DNA from: Muribaculaceae bacterium Zag1
GTDB taxonomy: Bacteria > Bacteroidota > Bacteroidia > Bacteroidales > Muribaculaceae
Length of the DNA stretch: 33,443 bases
Reading direction: 5' to 3'
Assembly: GCA_002633115.1 (NCBI GenBank)
Contig: NWBJ01000015.1
Span: 1 to 33,443, forward strand
Below, piece after piece: positions 24,393 through 33,419 of this stretch. A program made the position numbers and the translations under genes. Within the stretch, counting starts at the first letter, position 1. Every line of letters begins with the position of its first letter. Below the pieces are notes generated by a model. It was not told the DNA's origin and did no database searches. It saw only the letters and a program-made list of their open reading frames with translations.

Positions 24393-25084
24393 TCCATCCT
24401 TACTGTCTGAAATTTCATAGTCCTGACATCAATCAGCAGCAACCGCCCGAGCAGCGGCTGCCCTATGCCTGTGAGCAGTTTTATGGCCTCGCTTGCCTGG
24501 ATTGACGCTACTATGCCGGGAGCGGGCCCAAACACGCCCCCTACGGAACATGGCATATATCCTCCGGCCTCGGCCCCGAGAGGGAAAAAGGCTGAATATC
24601 CGGGATATCCCGATCGCCACGACATGGCTTGGCCTCGATATTGCGCCACTCCGCCCAGTGCGTAGGGTATTCCAACCGCCTCGCAACTCTCAGTGACAGC
24701 GTATTTAGTTTCGGGATTATCCGACCCCTCCACCACCAAGTCATAATCTTTGACCAGAGCAGCTATGTCGGCGCGGCGCAGAAAGGCGTTGCGAGCCTCG
24801 ACCTCGATTTCTGAATTTATCGAGCGCAGGCGCGAAGCCAAAGCCTCGGCTTTGCTTTTGCCCACATCGCCCTCGGTGTATGAGAGCTGTCGCTGCAGAT
24901 TGGTGATATCTATATTGTCAAAATCTACGACGCACAAGCTCCCTACTCCGCTGCCAGCCAAATACATAGCTGCAACCGAGCCGAGAGCTCCAGCGCCGAT
25001 AATCAGCACGCGGCTTTGGCCCAGACGCTCCTGCGCCTCTGGACCAAAGCCATCGAGCTGCTTATTCCTTATATACCGATCCAT
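24389..25084 (-). CDS. thiF: ThiF/MoeB-type adenylyltransferase for sulfur-carrier ThiS
   Basis: This 231-aa protein, counted from the ATG at 25084, should adenylate the C-terminal glycine of ThiS so it can accept sulfur for thiazole synthesis. The ATG at 25102 falls in repeat DNA and gives an atypical N-terminus, so the downstream start is preferred (MDRYIRNKQLDGFG). The nucleotide motif GAGALGSVAAMYLAG (from residue 30) and VDFDNIDITNLQRQ are intact. The cysteine in MPCSVGGVFGP corresponds to the ThiF cysteine that forms a disulfide with ThiS. The paired CxxC zinc ligands of E. coli ThiF are not visible, so this is a zinc-less shortened form. It is the last gene of the thiamine operon. Confidence 0.88.
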   Translation of the reverse strand: MDRYIRNKQLDGFGPEAQERLGQSRVLIIGAGALGSVAAMYLAGSGVGSLCVVDFDNIDITNLQRQLSYTEGDVGKSKAEALASRLRSINSEIEVEARNAFLRRADIAALVKDYDLVVEGSDNPETKYAVTESCEAVGIPYALGGVAQYRGQAMSWRSGYPGYSAFFPLGAEAGGYMPCSVGGVFGPAPGIVASIQASEAIKLLTGIGQPLLGRLLLIDVRTMKFQTVRMD

Positions 25085-25090
25085 AAGCAA

Positions 25091-25269
25091 TGCACAATGC
25101 ACAATTCATAATGCACAATTCATAATGCACAATTCATAATGCACAATGTAGAATTCACAATTCACAATGCACAATTCACAATGCACAATGCACAATGCAC
25201 AATTGTGAATTGTGCATTGTGCATTGTGCATTGTGAATTGTGAATTCTACATTGTGCATTATGAATTGT
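25091..25269. repeat. GCACAATTCATAAT tandem repeat forming a long inverted repeat
   Basis: The thiF-thiH gap is filled with variants of GCACAATTCATAAT and GCACAATGCACAATTC. The left arm (25129-25204) and right arm (25208-25269) are inverted copies separated by only GTG. About 62 nt pair, with a 14-nt extra unit in the left arm. The right end lies 6 nt from the thiH stop codon, so any transcript of the operon must contain this stem. Confidence 0.93.
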
Positions 25270-25275
25270 ATTGGA

Positions 25276-26430
25276 TTAATCATACAGTTGGTCCCAGTCT
25301 TTCCAGACCACATCATAGCCGCCGGCGCGTATCGAGTCAGCCACCATCTTAGGCGAACGCGGGTCGCTCACGTGGAATTGCTCAAGCGCATCGGGGCATG
25401 TGGCATAGCCGCCCGGTTCGGTCTGGCTGCCAGCGCTCATCGAGGTTACGCCCAGGCGCATCATATTAGCGCGGAAGTCGGGGTTCTCACGGGTCGAGTA
25501 GCTGATATCCACATCATGGTCAAAAATGCGGAATGCCATGGTGAGCTGGGCCAATTCAGCATCAGTCATCACCACATTGGGCTGGAATCCGCTCTCCGAC
25601 GGACACATGCGCGGGAAATTCACGCTGTAGCGTGTGCGCCAATAGTGGCGTTGCAGATAGCGCAGATGGCGAGCCATCATCGTGACATCAGCGCGCCAAT
25701 CCTCCAAGCCGATCAACACTCCCATGCCAATCTTGTGCACCCCGGCCTGGCCCATGCGGTCATAGCCGTTGAGGCGCCAGCCGTAGAACGACTTCATGCC
25801 CTTGGGATGATAGCAGCGATAGCGGTCACGATTGTATGTCTCTTGGAAACAGACCACGCCATTGAGGCCCGCATGCGTCAGGCGCTCGTATTCCTCCATC
25901 TTCATGGGTTGCACCTCGATGGTGAGATTGTGGAAATATGGGCGACACCGATGCAGCACCTGCTCGAAATATTCCACGCCACACACCCTTGGGGCCTCAC
26001 CGCTCACAATCAGCAGATTCTCAAACGGACCAAGGCGCTTGATGGCCTTGCATTCCTCCTCGACCTGGTCTATGGTGAGGGTGGTGCGCAGCATGGGATT
26101 GTTGTGGTTGAAACCGCAATAGACACAGAAATTGGTGCAGCGGTTTGAGACGTACATGGGTATGTACATCGATATGGTGCGACCAAAGCGCTCCTGGGTG
26201 AAGCGCAAGGCCAACTGGGCCATCTGCTCGAGATAAGGCACAGCGGCTGGCGATATGAGGGCCATAAAGTCGGTGTCGGTGAGCTGCTTAGCATTGCGCT
26301 GGGCCTTGGCAAGCACCCTCAGCACATCAGCTTCGGTCATCGAGGCAATTTGGTCGATGGTGTCTTGCCAGCCCCACTGCTCTATCTCATCGGCAAAGCC
26401 GTGGCCCCAAAAATTTGTATCTTTTTCCAT
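25276..26430 (-). CDS. thiH: 2-iminoacetate synthase (tyrosine lyase)
   Basis: This 384-aa radical-SAM enzyme cleaves tyrosine to dehydroglycine (2-iminoacetate) and p-cresol, giving the C2-N unit of the thiazole. The SAM cluster motif CxxxCxxC is CTNFCVYC (Cys98, Cys102, Cys105), preceded by YIPMYVSNR. SGEAPRVCGVEYFEQ, CFQETYNRDRYR and RMGQAGVHKIGMGVLIGLEDW are typical ThiH blocks. It is oxygen-sensitive, consistent with an anaerobic host. It lies between thiC and thiF in the operon. The use of thiH rather than thiO fits anaerobic Bacteroidales. Confidence 0.95.
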   Translation of the reverse strand: MEKDTNFWGHGFADEIEQWGWQDTIDQIASMTEADVLRVLAKAQRNAKQLTDTDFMALISPAAVPYLEQMAQLALRFTQERFGRTISMYIPMYVSNRCTNFCVYCGFNHNNPMLRTTLTIDQVEEECKAIKRLGPFENLLIVSGEAPRVCGVEYFEQVLHRCRPYFHNLTIEVQPMKMEEYERLTHAGLNGVVCFQETYNRDRYRCYHPKGMKSFYGWRLNGYDRMGQAGVHKIGMGVLIGLEDWRADVTMMARHLRYLQRHYWRTRYSVNFPRMCPSESGFQPNVVMTDAELAQLTMAFRIFDHDVDISYSTRENPDFRANMMRLGVTSMSAGSQTEPGGYATCPDALEQFHVSDPRSPKMVADSIRAGGYDVVWKDWDQLYD

Positions 26431-26452
26431 TTTCTATTTTATTTAGAGAGGA

Positions 26453-26539
26453 CCCCGCGCCAAAACCGCGGGGCCCTTGACTGCCCTTGCGGTTTTATGG
26501 CCTTGCGGTTTTGTGGTCATCTCTCGGCGTAGCCGAGAG
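26453..26539. repeat. ACCGCAAGG-type repeat and hairpins in the thiC-thiH gap
   Basis: CCTTGCGGTTTT occurs twice with a 16-nt period (26485-26496 and 26501-26512). A hairpin CCCCGCG/CGCGGGG spans 26453-26473, and a CTCTCGGC/GCCGAGAG hairpin spans 26521-26539 directly after the thiC stop. This 110-nt gap holds no gene. Confidence 0.82.
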
Positions 26540-26540
26540 C

Positions 26541-28422
<1,882 letters not shown>

Positions 28423-28436
<14 letters not shown>

Positions 28437-29199
28437 GAAAAGCGGTGAGAGGGCTGGTGGCCTGGGCGTAGGTGCTGGTGGCGCCTAAGCCGGCGAGGAA
28501 TGCCTTGCGGCCAGCTATCACGGCGAGGCGGAAGGCATCGGCCATCTCCACCGGGTCGCCAGCCACGGCAATGGCAGTGTTGACAAGCACGGCATCGGCT
28601 CCCATCTCCATGGCATCAGCGGCATGCGAGGGTGCGCCGAGGCCGGCATCAACCACCACTGGAACTTGACTCTGCTCGATTATAATCTCCAAGAAATCGC
28701 GGGTGCGCAGTCCCTTGTTTGTGCCAATGGGGGCAGCCAGGGGCATCACTGCGGCAGCGCCAACCTCTTCGAGGCGCTTGCACAGCACTGGGTCGGCCTG
28801 GATGTAGGGGAGCACCACAAAACCGTCTTTTGCCAATTCCTCGGTGGCGCGGAGGGTCTCGATGGGGTCGGGCATCAGATACTTGGGGTCAGGGTGAATC
28901 TCGAGCTTCACAAAGTCGGTGCCGAATACCTCGCGGCTCATCTGAGCGGCAAGGACAGCCTCTTTGGCGTTTCTTACGCCGGAGGTGTTGGGCAAGAATT
29001 GCACGTGCTCACGGTTGATGTGGGTGAGCATTTCGTCGGTGGCCTCGTTCATCATATTGACACGCTTGAGGGCCACGGTGATCATTTCTGACTTTGAGGC
29101 TTTGATGGCCTCGAGCATCAATTCGGGCGAAGAGAATTTGCCCGTGCCTACAAATAGGCGCGATCCAAACTCTTTGCCTCCAATCTTAAGTTTATCCAT
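28423..29199 (-). CDS. thiG: Thiazole synthase
   Basis: This 258-aa TIM-barrel enzyme forms the thiazole phosphate from deoxyxylulose phosphate, ThiS thiocarboxylate and dehydroglycine. The Schiff-base lysine is Lys98 in [27 protein letters not shown] near the start, [14 protein letters not shown], and the C-terminal [30 protein letters not shown] phosphate site all fit ThiG. The stop codon and the last residues (NEK) are encoded by the AATGAAAAxTGA-type repeat that fills the gap downstream. It lies between the thiE fusion and thiC. Confidence 0.95.
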
Positions 29200-29200
29200 A

Positions 29201-29234
29201 TTTTGGTTTTTGGTCTTTGGTTTTTAGTTTTTGG
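29201..29234. repeat. TTTTTGGT tandem repeat in the thiE-thiG gap
   Basis: Variants of TTTTGGTTTTTGGTC fill the 24-nt gap and run into the last codons of the thiE fusion, whose stop codon (29224-29226) lies within the array. Confidence 0.8.
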
Positions 29235-30468
29235 AAAAGTTAGACAGTTGGGCGATAAATTGGTGGGTGGCTGAGGTTGGGTCGGGAGCGTTGGAGATGG
29301 CTCCGCTCACGGCTACGCCTTGGGCTCCGACCTTAAGCAGGGATGGCACATCCTCGGGGGTCACTCCTCCGATGGCTACCACGGGCATATCGTGGCCGCT
29401 CGAGCGCATCCAAGAGAATATCTGCTCGTATCCCTCTATGCCAAGCACCGGAGCGAGTTTCTTCTTGGTAGTGGTAAACCGCAACGGCCCAACCCCGGCA
29501 TAATCGGCATTAGCAAAGTCGAGATGCTGCACCTGCTCCAGATTGTTGGCAGTACTGCCTATGATCGCCATTGGACTTAAGAATTGGCGAGCTTGAGCCG
29601 GAGACATGTCATCCTTGCCCAGATGCACACCGTCAATTCTCGTATTTCGAGCCAATGGCACACAGTCGTCTACCAATAAAATGGCTCCAGCCTCTTGGCA
29701 CATCTTCTTTACATTATATATAGCGAGCAGCAGGGTCTTGACTTCAGCCTCCTTCATGCGTATCTGTATCCAGCGGCAGCCGCCTTTCAGCACAGCCTTT
29801 ACTTCCTCCTTGACCTCAGCAGGAGTGGTGCCATTGGTGATATACTGCAGCCCGAAGCGACCGCCACGCCTCATCTTAAGTCTCCTCAACTCCTTATAAG
29901 GGTCTTGCGCTTGCCAGATTGCGCCCAACAAGGCCGCACCTCCGAAACCCATCTTCTCCACCTGGTCAAGGTTCTCAATCGTCACCCCGCCCAAAGCAAT
30001 GACTTTGCCCTTGTGAACAGGGGACAGGTACGTGTGCACATCAGCCTCGGTGTGAACAGGGACCAGTCCCCTGTTCACAGGCCCATACCCTGGCTTTGAT
30101 ATGGAGGGGAAAATGGGCGAAAGAGTGACGTAATCATAATCTTGGGCTTCAGCCAGCTCTTGAATCGAGTGGCAAGAACGCGACAAATGGGACGGGTAAC
30201 CTTCGTAATTAGGATTTCGGCTATTTAGATGGGGACCCAGCAGACCCAGCTCGCCAATCAACGAAAAATGGTCGTGCAACTTGATGCGATCTCTGAAACA
30301 AATAGGAATTTGTTTCAAGATTTCACGCAGTTCCTCCTTATTCAGCCCCGGATGACGCAGATGCATGATATCGACAGCATTGTACTCTAAAGCTGCCGTA
30401 AGGATCTCTCCCTCATCGGGATGAGGGGTCTCTGGAGTAAAGAGCAATATTTGGAATTTATCCTCCAT
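29224..30468 (-). CDS. thiE: TenI-like/thiamine-phosphate synthase fusion
   Basis: This 414-aa protein is a tandem of two thiamine-phosphate-synthase-fold domains. The C-terminal half (about 205-414) has the full ThiE set: QIRMKEAEV, LLVDDCVPLA, GVHLGKDDM, GSTANNLEQV, GVGPLRFTTTKK and VVAIGGV. It should couple HMP diphosphate with thiazole phosphate. The N-terminal half (IMHLRHP, KLHDHF, YVTLSPIFPSISKPGYG, VIALGGV) lacks several of these residues and resembles TenI, the thiazole tautomerase. Residues 130-153 (PVNRGLVPVH...LSPVHKG) are encoded by an inserted palindromic element. Its start overlaps the thiS stop by 11 nt. The final residues SKN are encoded by repeat DNA. Confidence 0.9.
   Translation of the reverse strand: MEDKFQILLFTPETPHPDEGEILTAALEYNAVDIMHLRHPGLNKEELREILKQIPICFRDRIKLHDHFSLIGELGLLGPHLNSRNPNYEGYPSHLSRSCHSIQELAEAQDYDYVTLSPIFPSISKPGYGPVNRGLVPVHTEADVHTYLSPVHKGKVIALGGVTIENLDQVEKMGFGGAALLGAIWQAQDPYKELRRLKMRRGGRFGLQYITNGTTPAEVKEEVKAVLKGGCRWIQIRMKEAEVKTLLLAIYNVKKMCQEAGAILLVDDCVPLARNTRIDGVHLGKDDMSPAQARQFLSPMAIIGSTANNLEQVQHLDFANADYAGVGPLRFTTTKKKLAPVLGIEGYEQIFSWMRSSGHDMPVVAIGGVTPEDVPSLLKVGAQGVAVSGAISNAPDPTSATHQFIAQLSNFSKN
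30012..30079. repeat. In-frame palindromic element inside thiE
   Basis: TGTGAACAGGGGAC (30012-30025) is the inverted copy of GTCCCCTGTTCACA (30066-30079), and a further direct copy TGTGAACAGGGAC lies at 30051-30063. The whole 68-nt unit is open in the coding frame. Its GGGGACAGGT core also occurs in the element inside thiD, and both elements are read in the same phase. Confidence 0.92.
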
Positions 30469-30658
30469 AGGCTGCGGATATTATCAGCACATTGTCGTTG
30501 GGATTGAGCACTATTGCCTCCCAATCGGCGCGTTTGGCAATCTTGTCGTTGAGGGCAACGGCGGTGCCCCGCTCCGGCACATTCAGCTCCTTTACCAATT
30601 GAGCCAAGGTCAAGCCCTCAGCCACCTCTTGTTTTTCATCGTTTACTATAATCTGCAT
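30458..30658 (-). CDS. thiS: Sulfur-carrier protein ThiS
   Basis: This is a 66-aa ubiquitin-fold sulfur carrier. It ends in the essential Gly-Gly (ISAAYGG), which ThiF adenylates and which then bears the thiocarboxylate used by ThiG. The ATG at 30658 (MQIIVNDEKQEV) is preferred over one 12 nt further upstream, which lies in the TTTTTCAT repeat. QIIVNDEKQEVAEGLTLAQLV is the usual beta-grasp start. Its stop overlaps the start of thiE by 11 nt. Confidence 0.95.
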   Translation of the reverse strand: MQIIVNDEKQEVAEGLTLAQLVKELNVPERGTAVALNDKIAKRADWEAIVLNPNDNVLIISAAYGG

Positions 30659-30661
30659 AGT

Positions 30662-30704
30662 ATTTTTCATTTTTCATTTTTCATTCTTCATTTTTCATTC
30701 TCCC
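30662..30704. repeat. TTTTTCAT tandem repeat in the thiD-thiS gap
   Basis: Five TTTTTCAT/TTCTTCAT units lie between the genes and extend over the thiD stop (30688-30690), so its last residues NEK are encoded by repeat sequence. Confidence 0.82.
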
Positions 30705-31584
30705 ATCCGTGTCTCACAGAGCCATGGCCATGGCCCAATTCATAATCAGCGCCGGCGGCGATGGCGTGCTGCAGCCAATCGATGGCGCGTTCTACTGCCT
30801 GCGGCACATCCTCCCCCTTGGCCAAGAAGCAAGCGATGGCTGTGGAGAGGGAGCAGCCGGTGCCGTGGGTGTTGACCGTGTCAACCAGCGGATGGCGAAA
30901 TTCGCATTCAGTGCCCTTCCACCAAAGCCGATCAACCAGCACCCGCCCATCGCCATGGCCTCCCTTGACCAACACCCCGATCCAGCCATAGAGACTCGCG
31001 ATAGCCGATGGCGTAATTCCCTTGGGTATAAATGGCGAAAAGAATCGATCCACCGTCTCCCGAAACGGAGCCTCCTCTCCCACAGGGGACAGGTCAGCGT
31101 GGGAGCCCTGTTCTCCCACAGGTACCTGTCCCCTGTGGGAGAACAGGGCGGTTGCCTCGGGGAGGTTGGGGGTGATGAGGGTGGCGAGGGGGAAGACGCG
31201 CTTGGCGAGCACGGCGATGGCCGAGCTGTCGCTGAGGGCGTCGCCTGAGGTGGCTACCATCACGGGGTCGAGCACTATGCGTTTGAGTTGGAATTTTTCG
31301 ATGGCATCAGCTATGGCATTGGCGCAGTCGGCATCGGGAACCATGCCGATTTTTACGGCATCGGGCATCACGTCGGAGCATACGGCCTCGAGCTGCTCAG
31401 CCAGAAGCTTAGCCCCGACCGACTGGTAAGAGACTACGCCGCACGTGTTTTGGGCTGTGACGGCGGTAATGGCCGTCATGGCATAGACATCGAGGGCGCA
31501 GCAGGTCTTTATATCGGCCTGTATGCCCGCACCGCCAATGGAATCGCTCCCGGCAATCGACAAAACTGTGGTGTACTTTTTCAT
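30688..31584 (-). CDS. thiD: Hydroxymethylpyrimidine (phosphate) kinase
   Basis: This 298-aa ribokinase-fold enzyme phosphorylates HMP and HMP-phosphate, giving the diphosphate used by ThiE. VLSIAGSDSIGGAGIQADIKTC at the start, MPDAVKIGMV, RIVLDPVMVATSGD and HGTGCSLSTAIACFLAKG near the end (anion hole with catalytic Cys) are all typical. Length is larger than the usual ~265 aa because residues 146-170 (about FSHRGQVPVGE...LSPVGEE) come from a palindromic DNA element inserted in frame between NLPEATALF and the rest of the domain. The start follows the TPP riboswitch by about 50 nt. It heads the thiamine operon. Confidence 0.95.
   Translation of the reverse strand: MKKYTTVLSIAGSDSIGGAGIQADIKTCCALDVYAMTAITAVTAQNTCGVVSYQSVGAKLLAEQLEAVCSDVMPDAVKIGMVPDADCANAIADAIEKFQLKRIVLDPVMVATSGDALSDSSAIAVLAKRVFPLATLITPNLPEATALFSHRGQVPVGEQGSHADLSPVGEEAPFRETVDRFFSPFIPKGITPSAIASLYGWIGVLVKGGHGDGRVLVDRLWWKGTECEFRHPLVDTVNTHGTGCSLSTAIACFLAKGEDVPQAVERAIDWLQHAIAAGADYELGHGHGSVRHGWENEK
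31076..31148. repeat. In-frame palindromic element inside thiD
   Basis: TCTCCCACAGGGGACAGG (31076-31093) and CCTGTCCCCTGTGGGAGA (31125-31142) are a perfect 18-bp inverted repeat. An inner hairpin GTGGGAG/CTCCCAC sits at 31099-31119, and GGGAGAACAGGG (31137-31148) is the complement of 31106-31117. The unit is open in the thiD frame and shares ACAGGGGACAGGT with the element in thiE. Confidence 0.93.
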
Positions 31585-31635
31585 CTTATCGGCTTTAATA
31601 AAGCAAGCCCATATAGATGACGTGCGATGAGCTTT

Positions 31636-31735
31636 GGCTCTTATCCCTACGGCAGCATTACCTGCATCAGGTTATAAGGGTATAATCTCAGCCGGAGCAG
31701 AATCGCCCGACACCCCTTGCGAGCCTTGGCTCGCA
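31636..31735 (-). promoter_or_regulatory. TPP riboswitch with competing upstream hairpin
   Basis: Read on the minus strand, the THI-box core is complete: GGGGTG, CTGAGATTATACCC, ACCTGATGCAGGTAATGC and GTAGGGA. P1 can form between GGCTC (31721-31725) and GAGCC (31636-31640). Immediately upstream a perfect hairpin TGCGAGCC/GGCTCGCA (31718-31735) uses the same GGCTC, so the two structures exclude each other. The switch controls the whole thiD-thiF operon; TPP binding is expected to lower expression. Confidence 0.95.
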
Positions 31736-31767
31736 GCTATGAGCGGCGCAATTTCCTTGCGCCACCG

Positions 31768-31775
31768 CAAAATTA
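31768..31775 (-). promoter_or_regulatory. Bacteroidota -7 element of the thiamine operon
   Basis: TAATTTTG on the minus strand matches TAnnTTTG and lies about 33 nt before the hairpin of the riboswitch leader. A -33 TTTG at correct spacing was not seen. Confidence 0.65.
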
Positions 31776-31914
31776 CAAATTTTTCTCCAACCCGCCTACA
31801 TCTCCCCACATTTTTTTCTCCAAATGACCGAGGATATGAGCTAATCTTTTCAGAAACTTTTCAGATTGGCTGTGCGTTGTAAGGATACACACATCAACTA
31901 AACGACATTTGATT

Positions 31915-32598
31915 ATGAAAAAGACATTACTCCTCATTGCAGCCGCGACACTCGGCAGCATGTTTGCTTCAGCACAGGATTACCTGCTCAACAACCCCAA
32001 CAATAAGGCATACTTCGGTCTGCGCGCATCAGTAGATATCTCTTGCCCATACTCAAAACCGGGCGACATGTATAAAAATGGTGCCGGCTTCTCCATTGCT
32101 GGCATCTACAACACTCCTATCACCGCCAACTTCTACTTTGAGCCCCAATTGCAACTATATTACAATACCTGGGGCGCTAAGAGCAACAACTTCCAGCTCT
32201 ACGAAGACTGGGATATGACCGATATCTCATTCCGCAACTTCGGATTGGCTATTCCTCTCAACTTCGGTTATCATTTCGACTTTACCCAAGACACTAAGCT
32301 AATGGTCTTCACTGGCCCGATGCTGCGCATAGGCTTCGTCAATGATATGCACTTCAAGGGCTACGGCTATGGAGCCGAGGCTGGATATGAGATTAAGGAC
32401 TATCAAGGCATGTATGATGACAATGGCCTCTTCAACCGCGCCGACTGCGCTTGGAATTTTGGCGTAGGTCTCACTATCCAGAACTATTATATAGGCGTGA
32501 GCGGTTCGGTCGGCATGGTCAACCTCTACAACGACCTACCCGACGGTTATAAATTCCGCCAAAACACCGTAGAGTTCACTCTCGGTTACAACTTCTGA
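31915..32598 (+). CDS. Outer-membrane beta-barrel protein (porin-like)
   Basis: This 227-aa protein has a signal peptide (MKKTLLLIAAATLGSMFASA, cleavage before QDYLL). The ATG at 31915 is chosen; the in-frame TTG 6 nt upstream is unnecessary. The mature part has alternating aromatic and hydrophobic strands (AYFGLRASVDIS, NFYFEPQLQLYYN, FGLAIPLNFGYHF, KLMVFTGPMLRIGFV) and ends in VEFTLGYNF, the terminal Phe motif used for outer-membrane assembly. The pattern fits the OMP_b-brl family of Bacteroidota, often annotated as PorT-like or simply outer-membrane beta-barrel. Function is unknown. A hairpin follows the stop. Confidence 0.82.
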   Translation: MKKTLLLIAAATLGSMFASAQDYLLNNPNNKAYFGLRASVDISCPYSKPGDMYKNGAGFSIAGIYNTPITANFYFEPQLQLYYNTWGAKSNNFQLYEDWDMTDISFRNFGLAIPLNFGYHFDFTQDTKLMVFTGPMLRIGFVNDMHFKGYGYGAEAGYEIKDYQGMYDDNGLFNRADCAWNFGVGLTIQNYYIGVSGSVGMVNLYNDLPDGYKFRQNTVEFTLGYNF

Positions 32599-32617
32599 TA
32601 TACGCTCTTATCTATAC

Positions 32618-32649
32618 CGAGGCCAAGCCCCACAGGGAGCTTGGCCTCG
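32618..32649 (+). terminator. Hairpin after the beta-barrel gene
   Basis: The perfect stem CGAGGCCAAGC/GCTTGGCCTCG with a 10-nt loop is positioned 20 nt after the stop codon. The trailing T content is low, so termination may be partial and could allow some read-through into the regulator gene. Confidence 0.65.
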
Positions 32650-32732
32650 TTGCGTGTGAACAAAATTATTTAAACTATGTTAGGTAAATACAGAATTGTA
32701 TCAAAAATCGACAACCTATATAGATTTCTGCC

Positions 32733-33419
32733 ATGGATAGCATGTTTGAAATACTCACTAATCTCCCGCTATTTCGGGGTGTGACCCACGAGCGCATAGC
32801 CGCAACCGTGGGAATGGCCAAATTCCATTTCCTCAAATATTCACCCGGCGAAACAGTAGTGGAGGCAGGCGAACCTTGCACACATATCAAATTCATAATA
32901 GACGGGAGTGTGCGCATCAGCATTGCCAATAGCGACGACCGTTTCCGCATCAGCCAAACCCTTAAGGCGCCAGATGTAATCAGTCCCGACTTCTTGTTTG
33001 GCAGCTCGACCATATACCCCGGCAAGGGCGTAGCGGTCGAGGAAGCCAGCATCGTGCAAGTATCAAAGAGCGACTATGTCAAGATCCTGGCCTCAGACGA
33101 GATATTCATGTTCAACTTCCTCAACTACCTGTCGATGAATGCGCAGAAATGCATCGAGGGCGTATTGGCTATGACCGGCGGCAGCATCGAGGAGCGCTTG
33201 GCCATGTGGGTAATTGCCCTCACCCAGCCCACCGCTCAAGACATCACCATCACATGCCGGCAGAGAGACCTCTATGCTATGTTTGGGGTGCAGCGCAGCA
33301 GCTACATCGCCGCCCTCGACCACCTGGTCGAGATGGGATGCATCACCTACGCCCCCGGCGAAATCACCGTCACCTCGCGCCGAGCCATGCTATCCGTGAT
33401 GCGCGACGGCATAGAATGA
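32733..33419 (+). CDS. Crp/Fnr-family transcriptional regulator
   Basis: This 228-aa protein has an N-terminal cyclic-nucleotide-binding-like beta-roll (LPLFRGVTHERIAATV, FLKYSPGETVVEAGEPCTHIKFIIDG, DFLFGSSTIYP) and a C-terminal winged helix. The recognition helix region is RQRDLYAMFGVQRSSYIAALDHLVEMGCI. No cysteine quartet for an Fe-S cluster is visible, and the cAMP-contacting residues of E. coli Crp are not evident, so the signal is unknown. Such regulators in Bacteroidales usually sense metabolic or stress signals. The gene lies about 135 nt after the beta-barrel gene in the same direction. A further ATGAAAAA-type repeat starts at its stop codon. Confidence 0.87.
   Translation: MDSMFEILTNLPLFRGVTHERIAATVGMAKFHFLKYSPGETVVEAGEPCTHIKFIIDGSVRISIANSDDRFRISQTLKAPDVISPDFLFGSSTIYPGKGVAVEEASIVQVSKSDYVKILASDEIFMFNFLNYLSMNAQKCIEGVLAMTGGSIEERLAMWVIALTQPTAQDITITCRQRDLYAMFGVQRSSYIAALDHLVEMGCITYAPGEITVTSRRAMLSVMRDGIE

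Noticed and set aside
25129-25269. CRISPR array
   Set aside because: The units are about 14 nt with no unique spacers, and the two halves are inverted, so this is a tandem and inverted repeat.
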